The notes beneath the pieces were generated by a model. The model did no database searches. It saw only the letters and a list, made by a program, of their open reading frames with translations, and was not told where the DNA came from. The translations under genes were made by a program, and so were the position numbers. Source: Cephalopachus bancanus (Eukaryota > Chordata > Mammalia > Primates > Tarsiidae). From it: a stretch of DNA of 64,000 bases. The DNA lies in the NCBI GenBank assembly GCA_027257055.1, contig JAPVLO010000182.1, forward strand, positions 682,001-746,000. The letters run 5' to 3'. Positions 1-13,377 of this stretch are shown piece by piece. Every line of letters starts with the position of its first letter. The stretch's first letter is position 1.

Positions 1-237
1 GTGAGTGGATGGCCTGAGCCCGCGGGTTCGAGACCCGCCTGGGCAGCGAGACCTCATCTCTACAATAAATCAAAAAGTCAGCCGGGCGTGGTAGCGCATG
101 CCTGTAATTCCAGCTACTTGGAAGGCTGAGGCGGAAGGATCGCCGGAGCCCGGCAGGTTGAGGCTGAGGTGGGTGGGAGCGGCCACTGCACTCCAGTCTG
201 GGCGACAGAGTGAGACTACAACTCAAAAAAAAAAAAA
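1..237 (+). mobile_element. Alu, cut by the window edge
   Basis: The copy is entered in the left arm (B-box GGTTCGAGACC at about 25-40) and runs through the CTACAATAAATC linker and right arm to CTACAACTC and an A tail. It lies in PHGDH intron 1, antisense to the gene. Confidence 0.93.
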
Positions 238-451
238 TTAGCTGGGCGTGGTGGCACACACGCCTGTATACAATAAAAAAAAAAAAAAAAGATTAGCCGG
301 GCGTGGTGGCACACGCCTGTATTTCCAGCTACTTGGAAGGCTAAGGCAGACGGATTGCCAGAGCCCAGCAGGTTTAGACTGCGGTGGCTGTGAGCACGCC
401 ACTGCACTCCAGCCTGGGTGACAGAGTGAGACTCCAACTCAAAAAAAAAAA
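238..451 (+). mobile_element. Alu right-arm fragments in tandem
   Basis: A 54-bp stub (AGCTGGGCGTGGTGGCAC then an A run) is followed at about 292 by a second, complete right arm ending ACTCCAACTC and an A tail. Together with the preceding Alu this gives three right-arm starts in a row, as expected from nested or slipped insertions into A-rich tails. Confidence 0.8.
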
Positions 452-1268
452 TGTTGTAAACGTTCGTATTGAAAAAGAACCCATAAACAAAGTTAAAGGC
501 AAGTAGCAGTCTTGAGATGGGGAGAAAACTTCTTGCACCACCTATGACAGAACAAGGATTCACCACCAAAAGTGATCTAGTTCCTATGAATCAACTCTTT
601 GAAAGGGTAAAGAACCCCGTAAAACATAGGCAAAGGTATTAGTAGGCAATGCATAGCACTACAGAGTGGCTGCTAATCTACAACTGCATGTGGGCTCTGT
701 GTCCGCAGTGTGGCTAGGAGAAGCACTCCCCACACGTCCAACAAGTCCTCCAGCTCTCCTGTCCTTAGCTGCCTTTCAGCTGGAAAACTGCTTGATCTGT
801 GGCTGTTCCAGACAAAATATGCTCACTCAGCAGTGGAAACCCCATTCCCGTTCCTCAAGTTCACACATGCTTTCTTTCCTAAGAGGACAAGCTTGGCCTT
901 ATGTAATTCTAGCATGGCTGTGGCTCTGACTTCAATCACAAGGCAAGTCAGTGAAACTCTCCAGCTTATACTCCCCAGTTAGAGAAGGTATACGCTGCTG
1001 CTTTGCACAGTCTGTGTGATCCTGATGAATCAGGTGGTTATTTAACTTCTGCAAGCTGAATCCTTGTGGAAGGCTGGTAACTTACTATTTAAAAGAGCCT
1101 TTGAAAAGATGAACTCTTAAGTGGAAAGATTTATTCCTTTCTCAGTGTTGCTTTAACTTTTGAAATAAAGATGCAAATGTGCTTCAGTAAATTAAATGCA
1201 TTACCAGTGTTCAGTTTAGTGGTCCTGACCAGCACAGCTATTTAAGGAAACAGAAGAAAACAGAATGC
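452..1268. other. PHGDH intron 1, unique-looking DNA
   Basis: No gene, RNA gene or recognised repeat was seen. Short open frames here are not conserved-looking and lack coding character. By position it is intronic DNA of PHGDH. Confidence 0.6.
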
Positions 1269-1557
1269 AGCCGGGCTTGGTGGCTCAGCCTGTAACCTCA
1301 GCACTCTGGGAGGCCGAGGTGAAAGGACTGCCTGAGCCCAGGGGTTCGAGACCCGCCTAGGCAACTTGGCGAGGCCTCCTCTCTACAATAAATTTAAAAA
1401 ATTAGCCAGGCATGGTAGTGCATGCCTGTGTTCCAGCTACTCGGAAGGCTGAGGCAGAAAGATCGCTTAAGCCCTGCAGGTCGAGGCTGTGGTGGCCATG
1501 GGCGTGCCACTGCACTCCAGCCTGGGCGACAGAGTGAGACTCCAGCTCAAAAAAAGA
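1269..1557 (+). mobile_element. Alu, full length
   Basis: Starts GCCGGGCTTGGTGGCTCAG and ends GACTCCAGCTC plus A-rich tail. Both arms and the CTACAATAAAT linker are present. It is antisense to PHGDH within intron 1. Confidence 0.93.
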
Positions 1558-2552
1558 AGACTAAACGCTGATCATGACCCATTAAACTGATGTGTGACTT
1601 GCTTCAAGTCTCAAAAGCACCACTGAGGAGGAAGGAAGGAAGACTATACTTCCTGACCAGGGAGTGAGAGAGAGCAGATCGTGCCCAGAATACCGAGGCC
1701 AGGCCTAATCCTAGCCGGGGAGCTGAAGCTTCCTTCGGCACTGAAAAGATTTAAATGGCGGAAAGGAAGCACTACACCAGACATTACTTCATACAGAATA
1801 AAAAGGCCCAGTGTGGGAATGAGGACCCGCCAGTGGGCTGTCCACGGAGATTAATCTGCATTCTGAACCCACTGTTTTACAAAGACAGACATGAAAGCTG
1901 AGAGCAGCCCAACCATGCCCAGTAGTCAAGTCAGCCAACAAACACCCCTCCTGTCTTGCCAAGAAGTTTCAGTGCCTTTAACACGTTCTCCAAGTTTCGG
2001 CACCAGACTCCCAGCACTCACCCCGTCAATGCCTGACTTCATGGAACCCCTCATCATCAGGAAGCCCCATTCTCCTCAGTGCTGCCCTCACCCCTCCCTA
2101 TCCCCGCCCCCTCCTTGGGGTGTAAGATTTCCAGTTTCCACTGGAGAGCTGCAAAGCCCGGAGCTGCAGCTACTCGCCCGACCCGCTGCTCTGGCGGAGA
2201 TGAAGGTCCGAGGCGGCCTGGAGACCACCCTGCTGCCTGCCTGGTCATTTCTGGAGCCACCAATGCCACTCGCACAAGCAAGGTGGGACCGGTGTGAGGA
2301 GCCTGCTACCCATCCCAACCTACTTGTGCTTCAAAAGTCAAGTTCCAAGCCCTTGTCCACCAGTTCAGTCCATGAACATGGCCCCGCCGTCTCCATTTTC
2401 GCAGCTGGGCAGACGGCAGACGCCAGGCAGCTGGGTGGGCTAATTGGGCACTTGTGTACTGTGTCATCTGCTCAGTTGTCCCTGTGTGTTGCCCATGCTC
2501 CCTAAGTAGCCTGCGAGCTTTCTGAAGGCAGGAACCTGTCAAACTCCTCTGA
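1558..2552. other. PHGDH intron 1, unclassified
   Basis: About 1 kb without a recognised repeat. A 204-codon open frame on the plus strand (1891-2505) is antisense to PHGDH, has no recognisable domain and is interrupted by no repeat. I do not call it a gene. Confidence 0.5.
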
Positions 2553-2860
2553 GGGCTGGGTGCAGTGGCTCAGCCTGTAATCCTGGCGCTTTGGGAGGCC
2601 CAGGCAAGAGGATTGCCAGAGCCTGGGGGTTCGAGATAAGCCTGGGTAACTTGGAGAGACCTCATCTCTACAATAAATCACAAAAAAGAACCAGCAGGGT
2701 GTGGTGGCGTGTGCCTGGAGTTCCAGCTGCTTGGAAGGTGAGGCAGAAGGATCGCCTAAGCCCTGCAAGCAGAGGCTGCGGTGTGACCCTGAGTGTGCCA
2801 CTGCACTCCAGCCTGGGTGACAACAATGAGACTCCAACTAAGGAACAAAACAAAACAAAC
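2553..2860 (+). mobile_element. Alu, full length
   Basis: Starts GGCTGGGTGCAGTGGCTCAG and has both arms. The tail is an AACAAAACAAAAC-type A-rich run rather than pure A, so it is a somewhat older copy. Confidence 0.9.
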
Positions 2861-3227
2861 GTTTCTGAGTACAGGTGACAGAAGCTGGATACTTGCAGGT
2901 CGAGGCCATGGGGACGGGGAGCGTGGAGAAACATGGCAGCAGATGCCAGGGCAGAGGAAAAGGTGTGGGGCTTGGGGGGGCGGAGCGAATACCGCCGATG
3001 GGGTGAGGCGGAGACTCTGGGCAGCCGGGTGGATTACAGAGCTAGGAAGCGCAGGCGCTGGAAGGCACGCAGGGTCCCGGACAAGGCCGCCGAAGCTCGC
3101 AGAATCTGCCAACACGGTAGATCAAGGTTTGAAGTCGATTAAACTACGGATATACGACAAGCGGAGACACGTCCCTAAAATGTGCTTCGGCTGTGTACTT
3201 CCTGGAGGCGCTTGGGATCGGGTTCTA

Positions 3228-5567
<2,340 letters not shown>

Positions 5568-5646
5568 GCATGCACAGTGGCTCACACCTGTAACCCCAGC
5601 ATTTTGGGAGGCAGAGAGGAAACAGTGAGACTGACTCAAGAAAAAG
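5568..5646 (+). mobile_element. Internally deleted mini-Alu
   Basis: Only the first ~48 bases of an Alu (to TTGGGAGGCAGAG) are joined directly to an Alu end (AACAGTGAGACTGACTC plus A run). It is flanked by a short imperfect repeat, TTCCTCCCA on the left and TTCCCTCCCA on the right. That suggests a ~77-bp RNA was itself retrotransposed. Confidence 0.7.
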
Positions 5647-5668
5647 TTCCCTCCCACTTTCTAAATTT

Positions 5669-5961
5669 CTTTTTTTTTTTTTTTTTGAGTTGGAGTCTCT
5701 GTCACCCAGACTGGAGTGCAGTGGCCGCTCCCGGCCACTGCAGCCTCGACCTGCTGGGCTCTGGCGATCCTTCTGCCTCAGCCTTCCAAGTAACTGGAAC
5801 TACAGGTGCGCGCTACCACGCCCAGCTAGTTTTTTTGATTTATTGCAGAGATGAGGTCTCGCCAAGTTGCCCAGGCGGGTCTCGAACCCTCGGGCTCAGG
5901 CAATCCACTCACCTCAGCCTCCCGAAGGTGTGGGATTACAGGCTGAGCCACCAAGTCCAGC
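5669..5961 (-). mobile_element. Alu, full length, first of a head-to-tail pair
   Basis: Runs from a T stretch through GAGTTGGAGTCTC to AAGTCCAGC. It abuts the next Alu without intervening unique sequence; the pair shares one outer flank repeat (CTAAATT at 5661 and 6289). Confidence 0.92.
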
Positions 5962-6282
5962 TTTTTTTTTTTTTTTGAGTTGGAGTCTCACTCTGTCGCC
6001 CAGACTGGAGTGCAGTGGCCGCTCCCGGGACCCCGCTGGCGCCCCCGCCGCTCCCGGCCACTGCAGCCTCGACCTGCTGGGCTCCAGCGATCCTTCCACC
6101 TCAGCCTTCCAAGTAGCCGGAACTGCAGGAGTGCGCTACCACGCCCGGCTAATTTTTGATTTATTATAGAGATGAGGTCTCGCCAAGTTACCCAGGCGGG
6201 CCTTGAACCCGCGGGCTCAGGCAATCCACTCACCTCAGCCTCCCAAAGTGCTGGGTTTGTCGGCTGAGCCACCAAGCCCGGC
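5962..6282 (-). mobile_element. Alu with a ~30-bp internal duplication
   Basis: Full-length copy in which the GGCCGCTCCCGG segment of the right arm (about 6017-6055) is expanded by a C-rich insertion ending in a second CCGCTCCCGGCC. Ends GCCACCAAGCCCGGC. Confidence 0.92.
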
Positions 6283-6337
6283 AACTCTCTAAATTCCTGT
6301 AGCATTGTCTTCAGGTCATTTCACAGTGCCCTGTAGA

Positions 6338-6339
<2 letters not shown>

Positions 6340-6383
<44 letters not shown>

Positions 6384-6392
6384 TCACACACA
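6340..6392. repeat. (CA)n microsatellite
   Basis: About 21 CA units followed by a short interrupted ACACACAT. Likely length-polymorphic. Confidence 0.98.
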
Positions 6393-6646
6393 TGATCATT
6401 TCATGTCTTGTTCTCCCTCCACTATCATCTCATGAAGATCAAAGGCATGACTTGACGTCCCCCAACAGTGCCTACCACAGTTCTTCCCACATTGTACAAA
6501 TTCAGAAGAGGTTTATTCCAAAAGCAATTTATTAAGCACCTACCATGTACTAGATTCTGTGGCTTAACACTGGGGACATGGTGATGCAGAAGACATTTTC
6601 CCCAGAATGAAAGAAAAACATCTAAAGAACGTAAGAATTATAACTA

Positions 6647-6943
6647 AGTCGGGCTCGGTGGCTCAGCCTGTAATCCCGCGCCTTTGGGAGGCTGAGGTGA
6701 GTGGATTGCCTGAGCCTGCAGGTTCGAGACCCACCTGGGCAGCGAGACCTCATCTCTACAATAAATAATAAAAAAAAAATTAGCCGGGCATTGTAGCGTG
6801 CGCCTGTAATTCCCGCTACTCGGAAGGCTGAGGCGGAAGGATCGCCGGAGCCCGGCAGGTTGAGGCTGCGGTGGCTGGGAGCGGCCACTGCACTCCAGTC
6901 TGGGCGACAGAGCGAGACTCCAACTCAAACAAACAAACAAACA
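6647..6943 (+). mobile_element. Alu, full length
   Basis: Starts GTCGGGCTCGGTGGCTCAG and ends with a (CAAA)n tail. Target-site duplication AAGAATTATAACTA lies at about 6633 and 6944. Confidence 0.95.
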
Positions 6944-7048
6944 AAGAATTATAACTAGCATGCTGAAGTTGTTTTGGAAACAAGAAGGAGAACTGCTTCC
7001 TGGGGTTGCTGGGAAGGCTTCCAAGGAAGACTGCCTCTCAACTAATCT

Positions 7049-7341
7049 TTTTTTTTTTTTTTGAGTTGGAGTCTCGCTCTCTTGCCCAGGCTGGAGGGCA
7101 GTGCACGCTCATGGCCACCACAGCCTCGACCTGCTGGGCTCAGGTGATCCTTCTGCCTCAGCCCCCCAAGTAGCTGGAGCCACAGGCATGCACCACCATG
7201 CCCAGCTAATTCTTTGGTTTATTGTAGAGACCAGGTCTTGCCGAGTTGCCCAGGCTGGTCTCAAACCCCTGGACTCTGGCGATCCTTTCACCCCGGCCTT
7301 CTAAAGTGCTGGGATTATAGGCATGAGCCACCATGCCCAGC
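7049..7341 (-). mobile_element. Alu, full length
   Basis: T run, both arms, ends ACCATGCCCAGCTC. Flanked by CTAATCTTTT on both sides. Confidence 0.93.
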
Positions 7342-7434
7342 TCAGCTAATCTTTTGAAACGCATTCAAGGTGGCCAATCCAAGAGGGATACAAAGATAAG
7401 TAAGACTGAGCCTGTTCAAGACGCTCATGGTTGA

Positions 7435-7685
7435 CTGCCCGACCTTGAGATCGGAATAGGAATTAGCCAGATAGAGAAGAAATGACATTTACAAAGGCTC
7501 AGAGTCGTGGGGAACTGCAGGATGTTCATGGCTGATGGGATGTCTGGGGGCCAGGGGCAGCTCAGGAGGGCCTTGCCCTGAGCAGGAGTTTAAACTTGAC
7601 TCCAAAGGTGATGAGGAGGTGCTGAGTGATTTTTCAGAAGTGGGAGGATTAAATATGCTGGCTGAGCCCCGATACTGCTAATATA
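7435..7685 (+). repeat. Left arm of a ~250-bp inverted repeat
   Basis: This stretch reads as the reverse complement of about 8112-8359, roughly four bases in five identical by eye. Anchors are AAATGACATTTACA (pairing near 8310) and GTGCTGAGTGATTTTT (pairing near 8170). It is not an Alu or L1 that I recognise. Confidence 0.85.
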
Positions 7686-7800
7686 GATCATATCTCTCAC
7701 TGTGAATTTCAAGTTAAGGGTTTTTCTTTTATAATTGAGGGATGGAGCTGGGGAGATTTCTCTCTCTCCCTGTGTTATTGCTTCCATCTATAAGGCAGAG

Positions 7801-8096
7801 GCCAGGTGTGGTGACTCAAGCCTATAATTTCAGCACTTTGGGAGGCCAAGTCAAGAGGATTGCCTGAGTCCAGGGGTTCGAGACCAACCTGGGCAACTTA
7901 CCAAGACCTCGTCTCTGCAATAAATCGAAAAAATTAGCTGGGTGTGGCAGCGCGTGCCTGTGGTTCCAGTTACTTGGAAGGCTGAGGTGGAAAGATCGCC
8001 CGAACCCAGCAGGTTGAAGCTGCGGTGGCCATGAGCATGACACTGCGCTCCAGACTGGGTGACAGAGTGAGACTCCAACTCAAAAAAAAAAAAAAA
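7801..8096 (+). mobile_element. Alu, full length, in the inverted-repeat spacer
   Basis: Starts GCCAGGTGTGGTGACTCAAG and ends ACTCCAACTC plus A15. It lies between the two arms of the 7.4/8.1-kb inverted repeat, so it probably entered after that structure formed. Confidence 0.93.
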
Positions 8097-8111
8097 CCAG
8101 GAACTCTGACG

Positions 8112-8359
8112 GTATCTGAGCAGTCTCAGGGCTCAGCCGGCACATTTAATCCTATCCGTTGTAAAAAATCACTCAGCACCTCCGCACTACCTTTGGAGTC
8201 AGGTTTAAACTCTCACTCAGGGCAAGGCCCCTCCTGAGCAGCCCCTGGACCCTATACATCCCATCAGCCACGAACATCCCGCAATTCCTGACAACTCTGA
8301 GCTTCTGTAAATGTCATTTCTTCTCCTCCTAATTCCTATTCAGATCTAAAGGTCAGGCT
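8112..8359 (-). repeat. Right arm of the ~250-bp inverted repeat
   Basis: Inverted partner of 7435-7685. Small indels separate the arms, so the duplication is not recent. Confidence 0.85.
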
Positions 8360-8699
8360 CCAGAGGCGTTTGGGGAAAAGGTCTTAGTGCGTGCCCAGGC
8401 CAGCCCTTTCTTGGCTCTCTCTTTTGGAGCTGGAGGCCTACAGATAACGGCCCTCTCCTGCTTCCTTGTGTGTAGTGAAGCCCTCAGGGCAGGCCCTATC
8501 CCACGCGCCTGCTGTTGTAGGAGCTCTAGCTGTCTAGCTGCTCTACCTGTAGCTGCGAGGATAAGGTTAACGGGGTGGGATGAGCAGTAGAAACTCCATG
8601 TTTTTTACTTGGAGACCAATGGTGAGATTCAAACTCACATTACGAGAAATAAAGCAGATATGTTAAGAGGTAGAACATGAATGGTCATCCACGGAACAC

Positions 8700-8885
8700 G
8701 GATATCTAAATTTGAATTCTAGCTTCTCAAATTACTAACAATGTGACTTTGGGCAAATTACATTGCCTCTCTGAGACTTGGTTTTCTTCTCTGTAGTACG
8801 GAACAGATAGTATGATAGTGCCGACCTCATACGTTATGAGGGTTAAAAAAGCAAAGTATACACATGAAGGAAATTGCTAATGCTT
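8700..8885 (-). mobile_element. MIR SINE
   Basis: Contains the reverse complement of the MIR core and tail: GTGACTTTGGGCAAATTAC, CTCTGAGACTTGGTTTTC and a CTCATACGTTATGAGG variant. This matches the MIR consensus as I remember it. Confidence 0.8.
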
Positions 8886-10089
8886 GACTTTCATTCATCA
8901 TTCATTCATTCATTCATTCAATGTGTATTTATTAAGACCCCAGAATGTGACAGACACTGCCAAGAGAGCTGAGAATAAAACTTTGATGAAGACAGTCTCT
9001 ACTCTCATGGAGCTTAAACTCTGTTTGGGGACAAAAAATAAATAATACATGAAAGATTGAACAAGGTAATCCCGGGGCTTGGTAAGTATGGTGAAGAATA
9101 TAAAACCAGGTGATATGACAGAGAGGATGGAAAGAAGGTTTTCTCTTTCAGACTTTATGATCAAGGAAAGCCTTGGGTTGAGACTGAATTAAGGAGAAGC
9201 TGGCTATGCAAAGAAAATTAAGGAAAGAGAATTCTAGGCAGAGGAAGAAGCAGAACAAGTGTGGCATCTTCAAGAAACCTGGCCACAAATATTTCTGTGG
9301 CGCTTACTATGTGCCGGGCACTGGATAATAATGCTGAACAGAGAGTCCCCGCCCTGTGGGAACTTGCAGGTCAGAGTGTGAGCTTGTATATGCTGTGTGT
9401 GGTCCGTATCAGGAAAGCCTCTGAGAAGGTAGGCTTAGGCAGAGATCCGCAGGTGGAGAGAAAGCCAGCAAAGAACATCTGGAGGAAAGAGAACAGTAAG
9501 AACAAGATTTCTTGGGGAGGAAGCTGAATGGATTTTTCTAGGAACTGACAGAAAGTGAGAACAGCTGTAATATAGAGAACAAGGAAGAATGTGGAACAAG
9601 ATGAGATGGAGAGACCAGCAGAGGCCAGGCTGTTCGGGCCATGTGAATCATCTGGACTTTGGGGACTGCCAGCTCCGATTTGAACTGGCATCAAGGGAAG
9701 AGGGAATGTATGGGCTCAGGTGCCCAAAGAGGTCAAGTGTGGGCAAAAACGTGCTCACATGGTATCACTGGCAATCTGTGTCTCTCTCACCTGTCTGTTT
9801 TCCTCTGGGTTTACTTCATTTCCAGAAAGGCAACATGTGGCCAAAATGTCACAAATGAATGAAGAATTTAAGATTCACCCATATAGGAGTGCCCTTGTTT
9901 TCTAGTAGTTGCCACAAGCTGTCCAGGTCTGATCCTCATTGGATCACCTTAGGCCATGTGTCTGTTCCTGGACCAATCACAGTAGGCAAGGGGATGGATA
10001 TGCTGATTGGTCAGGCCTAAGTAAAGTTCTCCCTTGTGATCTGAGGAAAGAATTCGTACCATCTGAAAAATACATTAAGATTATGAGAA
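8886..10089. other. Old repeat remnant and unclassified DNA
   Basis: Begins with (ATTC)n and TTTATTAAG, then CTCATGGAGCTTAAACTC, a theme common to ancient mammalian repeats whose family I cannot assign. Related-looking pieces lie at 6520-6600 and 29850-29985. The remainder (9500-10089) shows nothing recognised. Confidence 0.5.
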
Positions 10090-10374
10090 GCCAGGCTCGG
10101 TGGCTCAGCCTGTAATCCCGTGCCTTTGGGAGGCTGAGGTGAGTGGATGACCTGAGCCCACAGGTTCGAGACCTGCCTGGGCAACTTGGCGAGACCTCAT
10201 CTCTACAATAAATCAAAAAATCAGGCGGGCGTGGTAGCGCATGCCTGTAATTACGGTTACTCGGAAGGCTGAGGCGGAAGGATCGCCGGAGCCCAGCAGG
10301 TCGAGGTTGTGCGGGCCGGGAGCGGCCACTGCACTCCAGTCTGGGCGACAGAGTGAGACTCCAACTCAAAAAAA
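10090..10374 (+). mobile_element. Alu, full length
   Basis: Starts GCCAGGCTCGGTGGCTCAG. Flanked by ATTATGAGAA on both sides (about 10080 and 10374). Confidence 0.94.
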
Positions 10375-10566
10375 ATTATGAGAAAAGTGGGTCCCCCAAA
10401 GAAAATTTCGGATGCCGAGCTGAAAGAAAGGAAATGAGAATTGGAGGTCAGGGTAGGAACACCAACACTGACCACTCCACCATGGTAGGAAGTTTACATT
10501 TTATTATAAGTAGGACGAGAAAAAATTGAAGGGTTAGTTAAAAGCAAGGCATCGGTATTATTTACT

Positions 10567-10848
10567 TTTTTTGAGTCAGGGATCTCACTCTGTTACCCAG
10601 GCTGGAGTGTAGTGGAGCAATCATACAAACCACAGTCTCTACCTCCTGGGCTCAAGCCATTCTCCCACCTCAGCCTCTTGAATAGCTGGGACTACAGGCA
10701 GGCGTCACCACACCTGGTTTATTTTTTGTAGAGCTGAAGTGTCACTATGTTGCTCAGGCTGGTCTCAAAACTCCTGGGCTCAAATGATCCTCCTGCCTCA
10801 GCCTCCCAAAGTGCTGGGGATTATAGGCATAAGCCACCCCACCTAGCC
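10567..10848 (-). mobile_element. AluJ-like element
   Basis: Has the older Alu signature (GAGTCAGGGATCTCACTC, CTCAAGCCATTCTCCCACC, TAGCTGGGACTACAGGC) rather than the window's dominant subfamily. Flanks read TATTTACTTTTT and TATTTACATTTT. Confidence 0.88.
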
Positions 10849-10857
10849 TATTTACAT

Positions 10858-11443
10858 TTTTTTAAAAATTGGAGTCTCACTCTGTCACCCAGGCTGTAGT
10901 ACAGTGGCATGCTCACAGCCGCAGCCTTGACCTGCTGGGCTCAAGTGATCCTTCTGCCTCAGCCTTCCACGTAGCTGAAACTACAAGCACATGCCACCAT
11001 GCCTGGCTAATTTTTTTTTTTTTTGAGTTGGAGTCTCACTCTGTCACCCAGACTGGAGTGCAGTGGCCGCTCCCGGTCACTGCAGCCTCAACCTGTTGGG
11101 CTCCAGCGATCCTTCGGCTTCAGCCTTCCGAGTCGCTGGAGCTACAGGCACACACTACCATGCCCGGCTCATTTTTTGATTTATTGTAGAAATGAAGTCT
11201 CGCCAAGTTGCCCAGGCGGGTCTCGAACCCACGGGCTCAGGCAATCCACTCACCTCGGCCTCCCAAAGGCGCAGGATTATAGGCTGAGCCACCGAGCCCC
11301 GCCCAGCTAATTTTTTTATTTATTGTAGAGATGAGGTCTCACCAAGTTGTCCAGGCTGGTCTCAAACCTGTAGGCTCAGGCAATCCTCTCACCTCAGGCT
11401 CCCAAACTGCTGGGATTATAGGCGTGAGCCACTGTGCCCAGCC
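10858..11443 (-). mobile_element. Alu split by a younger Alu
   Basis: The right arm (10858-11010) and left arm (11304-11443) belong to one antisense Alu. The break is at its mid A-rich linker (GGCTAATTTTT), where the element at 11011-11303 is inserted. Confidence 0.9.
11011..11303 (-). mobile_element. Alu nested in another Alu
   Basis: Full-length copy in the dominant subfamily, inserted into the T-rich linker of the surrounding Alu; CAGCTAATTTTT follows its end. Confidence 0.92.
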
Positions 11444-11468
11444 CTATTTAAAATTAAAAAAAAACACG

Positions 11469-11469
<1 letters not shown>

Positions 11470-11508
<39 letters not shown>
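11470..11508. repeat. (TA)n microsatellite at an Alu tail
   Basis: About 19 TA units sit exactly where the poly-T (antisense A tail) of the next Alu should be. Confidence 0.97.
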
Positions 11509-11511
<3 letters not shown>

Positions 11512-11784
11512 AGTTGGAGTCTCACTCTGTCACCCAGACTGGAGTGCAGTGGCCGCTCCCAGCCACCGCAGCCTCGACCTGCTGGGCTCAGGCGATCCTT
11601 CCACCTCAACCTTCCAAGTAGCCGAAATTACAGGCGTGCGCTACCATGCCCGGCTGATTTTTTGATTTATTGTAGAGATGAGGTCTCGCTGCCCAGGCGG
11701 GTCTCGAACCCGCGGGCTCTGGCAATCCACTCACCTCAGCCTCCCAAAGGCGCGGGATGACAGGCTGAGCCACCGAGCCCAGCA
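11509..11784 (-). mobile_element. Alu, full length, TA tail
   Basis: Begins at GAGTTGGAGTC with no T run; the (TA)n tract replaces the tail. Target-site duplication AACACGCTATAT lies at about 11463 and 11786. Confidence 0.94.
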
Positions 11785-12340
11785 GAACACGCTATATTAA
11801 CACACAGAGAAAAAGCTCCATTTCCCAGTGCTGTTTTCATTATCATGATGATACTGATGAATACAAGCATGACAACAGCAACTGGGGGGGTTGGTTCCCT
11901 TGTTGGACTCATGAAGGGACTTGAGAAGGTGCACCCAGAACTTGAAAGGAAACTCTCTGACAGTGAAAGCTAATAAGAATCAATGAATAATGAATGGAGT
12001 CAACCACCGGAGAAAGTAACCTATCCTGAGAGAAGGCAAATGCCTGAACACGGAGTGTTGGAGACCCCAGATTAAATTAAGGAAAGAAGATACTGTTTCT
12101 TTAAAATATAATTGAATGCTAGAAAGAAAAAAAAAAACCTATGACATAATCAGTTGTATTATACTTTTTTCTGCAGAAACAATGTATTAATAGAAAGGTC
12201 TGGTCTTCAGGTCGAACAAAAATGAGCCAAGGAAAGTCTTGACTTTTACCCAGGACTGTTCCAAGAGAAAGAGAGGAAGACCACGCTTGCGGTTATTAGT
12301 GAGTTGTGCTTTGAGGTGGTACCGAGAAAGTTTATCAGAT
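11785..12340. other. Unclassified intergenic DNA
   Basis: A/T-rich stretch with no recognised repeat or exon. Confidence 0.5.
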
Positions 12341-12560
12341 TTTTTTTTTTTTTTTTTGAGTTGGAGTCTCGCTCAGTCGCCCAGATGGAGTGCAGTGGCC
12401 GCTCCCGGCCACCGCAGCCTCGCCCTGCTGGGCTCCGGCCATCCTTCCGCCTCAGCCTTCCGAGTAGCCGGAATTACAGGCGCGCGCTACCACGCCCGGC
12501 TGATTTTTTTGATTTATTGTAGAGATGAGGTCTCGCTGCCCAGGCGGGTCTCGAACCCGC
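12341..12560 (-). mobile_element. Alu, 5'-truncated in the left arm
   Basis: Ends abruptly at the B-box region (TCGAACCCGC). The flanking duplication GTTTATCAGATTTT at 12330 and 12560 shows the truncation happened at insertion. Confidence 0.95.
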
Positions 12561-12616
12561 GTTTATCAGATTTTACAGTAGTCGGTATAAAAGTATCCCT
12601 TCTGGTGAGGCAACTC

Positions 12617-12916
12617 TTTTTCTTTTTCTTTTTTTTTTTCTTTTTCCGAGTCAGAGTCTCATTCTGTTGCTCAGGCTGGAGTGCAGTAGTGTGCTCATGG
12701 CCCTGCCGTTTCAACCTGCTGGGCTCAGGCCTCATCCTTCCAAGTAGCTGGAACTACAGACACACGCCGCCATGCCCAGCTAATTTTTTGAGTTATTGTA
12801 GAGACGAGGTCTCACCAAGTTGCCCAGGCTGGTCTTGAATCCCTGGACTCAGGCAATCCTCTCGCCTCGGCCTCCCAAAGTGCTGGAATGACAGGCTTGA
12901 GCCACCGTGCCTGGCC
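12617..12916 (-). mobile_element. Alu, full length
   Basis: Tail is (CTTTTT)n-rich. Flanks CAACTCTTTTTCT and CAACTCCTTTTCT form the target-site duplication. Confidence 0.92.
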
Positions 12917-13310
12917 ACAACTCCTTTTCTTTGACGCTCTTCTGCGTAGTTATTTTACCTTCCAGATACCCTGGTGCCAGCAAGGGGTTGTTGAGTCGCT
13001 CTGTTTCCTGCCGGTTCCCGTTGTCTTTAAGTTTTTCCCATTGGCACAAGGAGAAAACAGGCAGAAGCTAAAGGACTGTTTGGCAAGGGCTCCGGTCCCA
13101 GGAATATTGCGCAGGTGCTCCCCCTTTCCCCCCCAAGCAACACGCGTGAGGAGAACTGGTGCTGCTGTCCCTAGACAGATAATCACCTTATTCCTGAACA
13201 TGTTGTCTTTCCGGTTTGTTCACTGATCTCACGTGAGTTAGTCTGAAACTCTGCTCAGCACCAGGGGTTCTGATAAAAATCACGTTTAAAAACTTATTGA
13301 CCTAAAGATG
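12917..13310. other. Unclassified intergenic DNA
   Basis: No recognised repeat. A 112-codon frame at 12888-13226 overlaps the Alu and has no domain; not called. Confidence 0.5.
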
Positions 13311-13377
13311 GAGCACTGCACTCCAGTCTGGGCGACAGAGTGAGACTCCAAGTCAAAAAAAAAAAAGAAAAAAGAAT
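13311..13377 (+). mobile_element. Alu 3' tail fragment
   Basis: Only the last ~45 bases of an Alu (CACTGCACTCCAGTCTGGG onward) with its A-rich tail; severe 5' truncation. Confidence 0.88.

Noticed and set aside
1891..2505. 204-codon frame in PHGDH intron 1
   Set aside because: Antisense to the gene, no domain, P/S-rich composition; likely chance in GC-moderate DNA.
8620..8660. tRNA-like 3' end (minus strand GAGTTTGAATCTCACC)
   Set aside because: No anticodon arm, D arm or A box of a tRNA could be placed around it.
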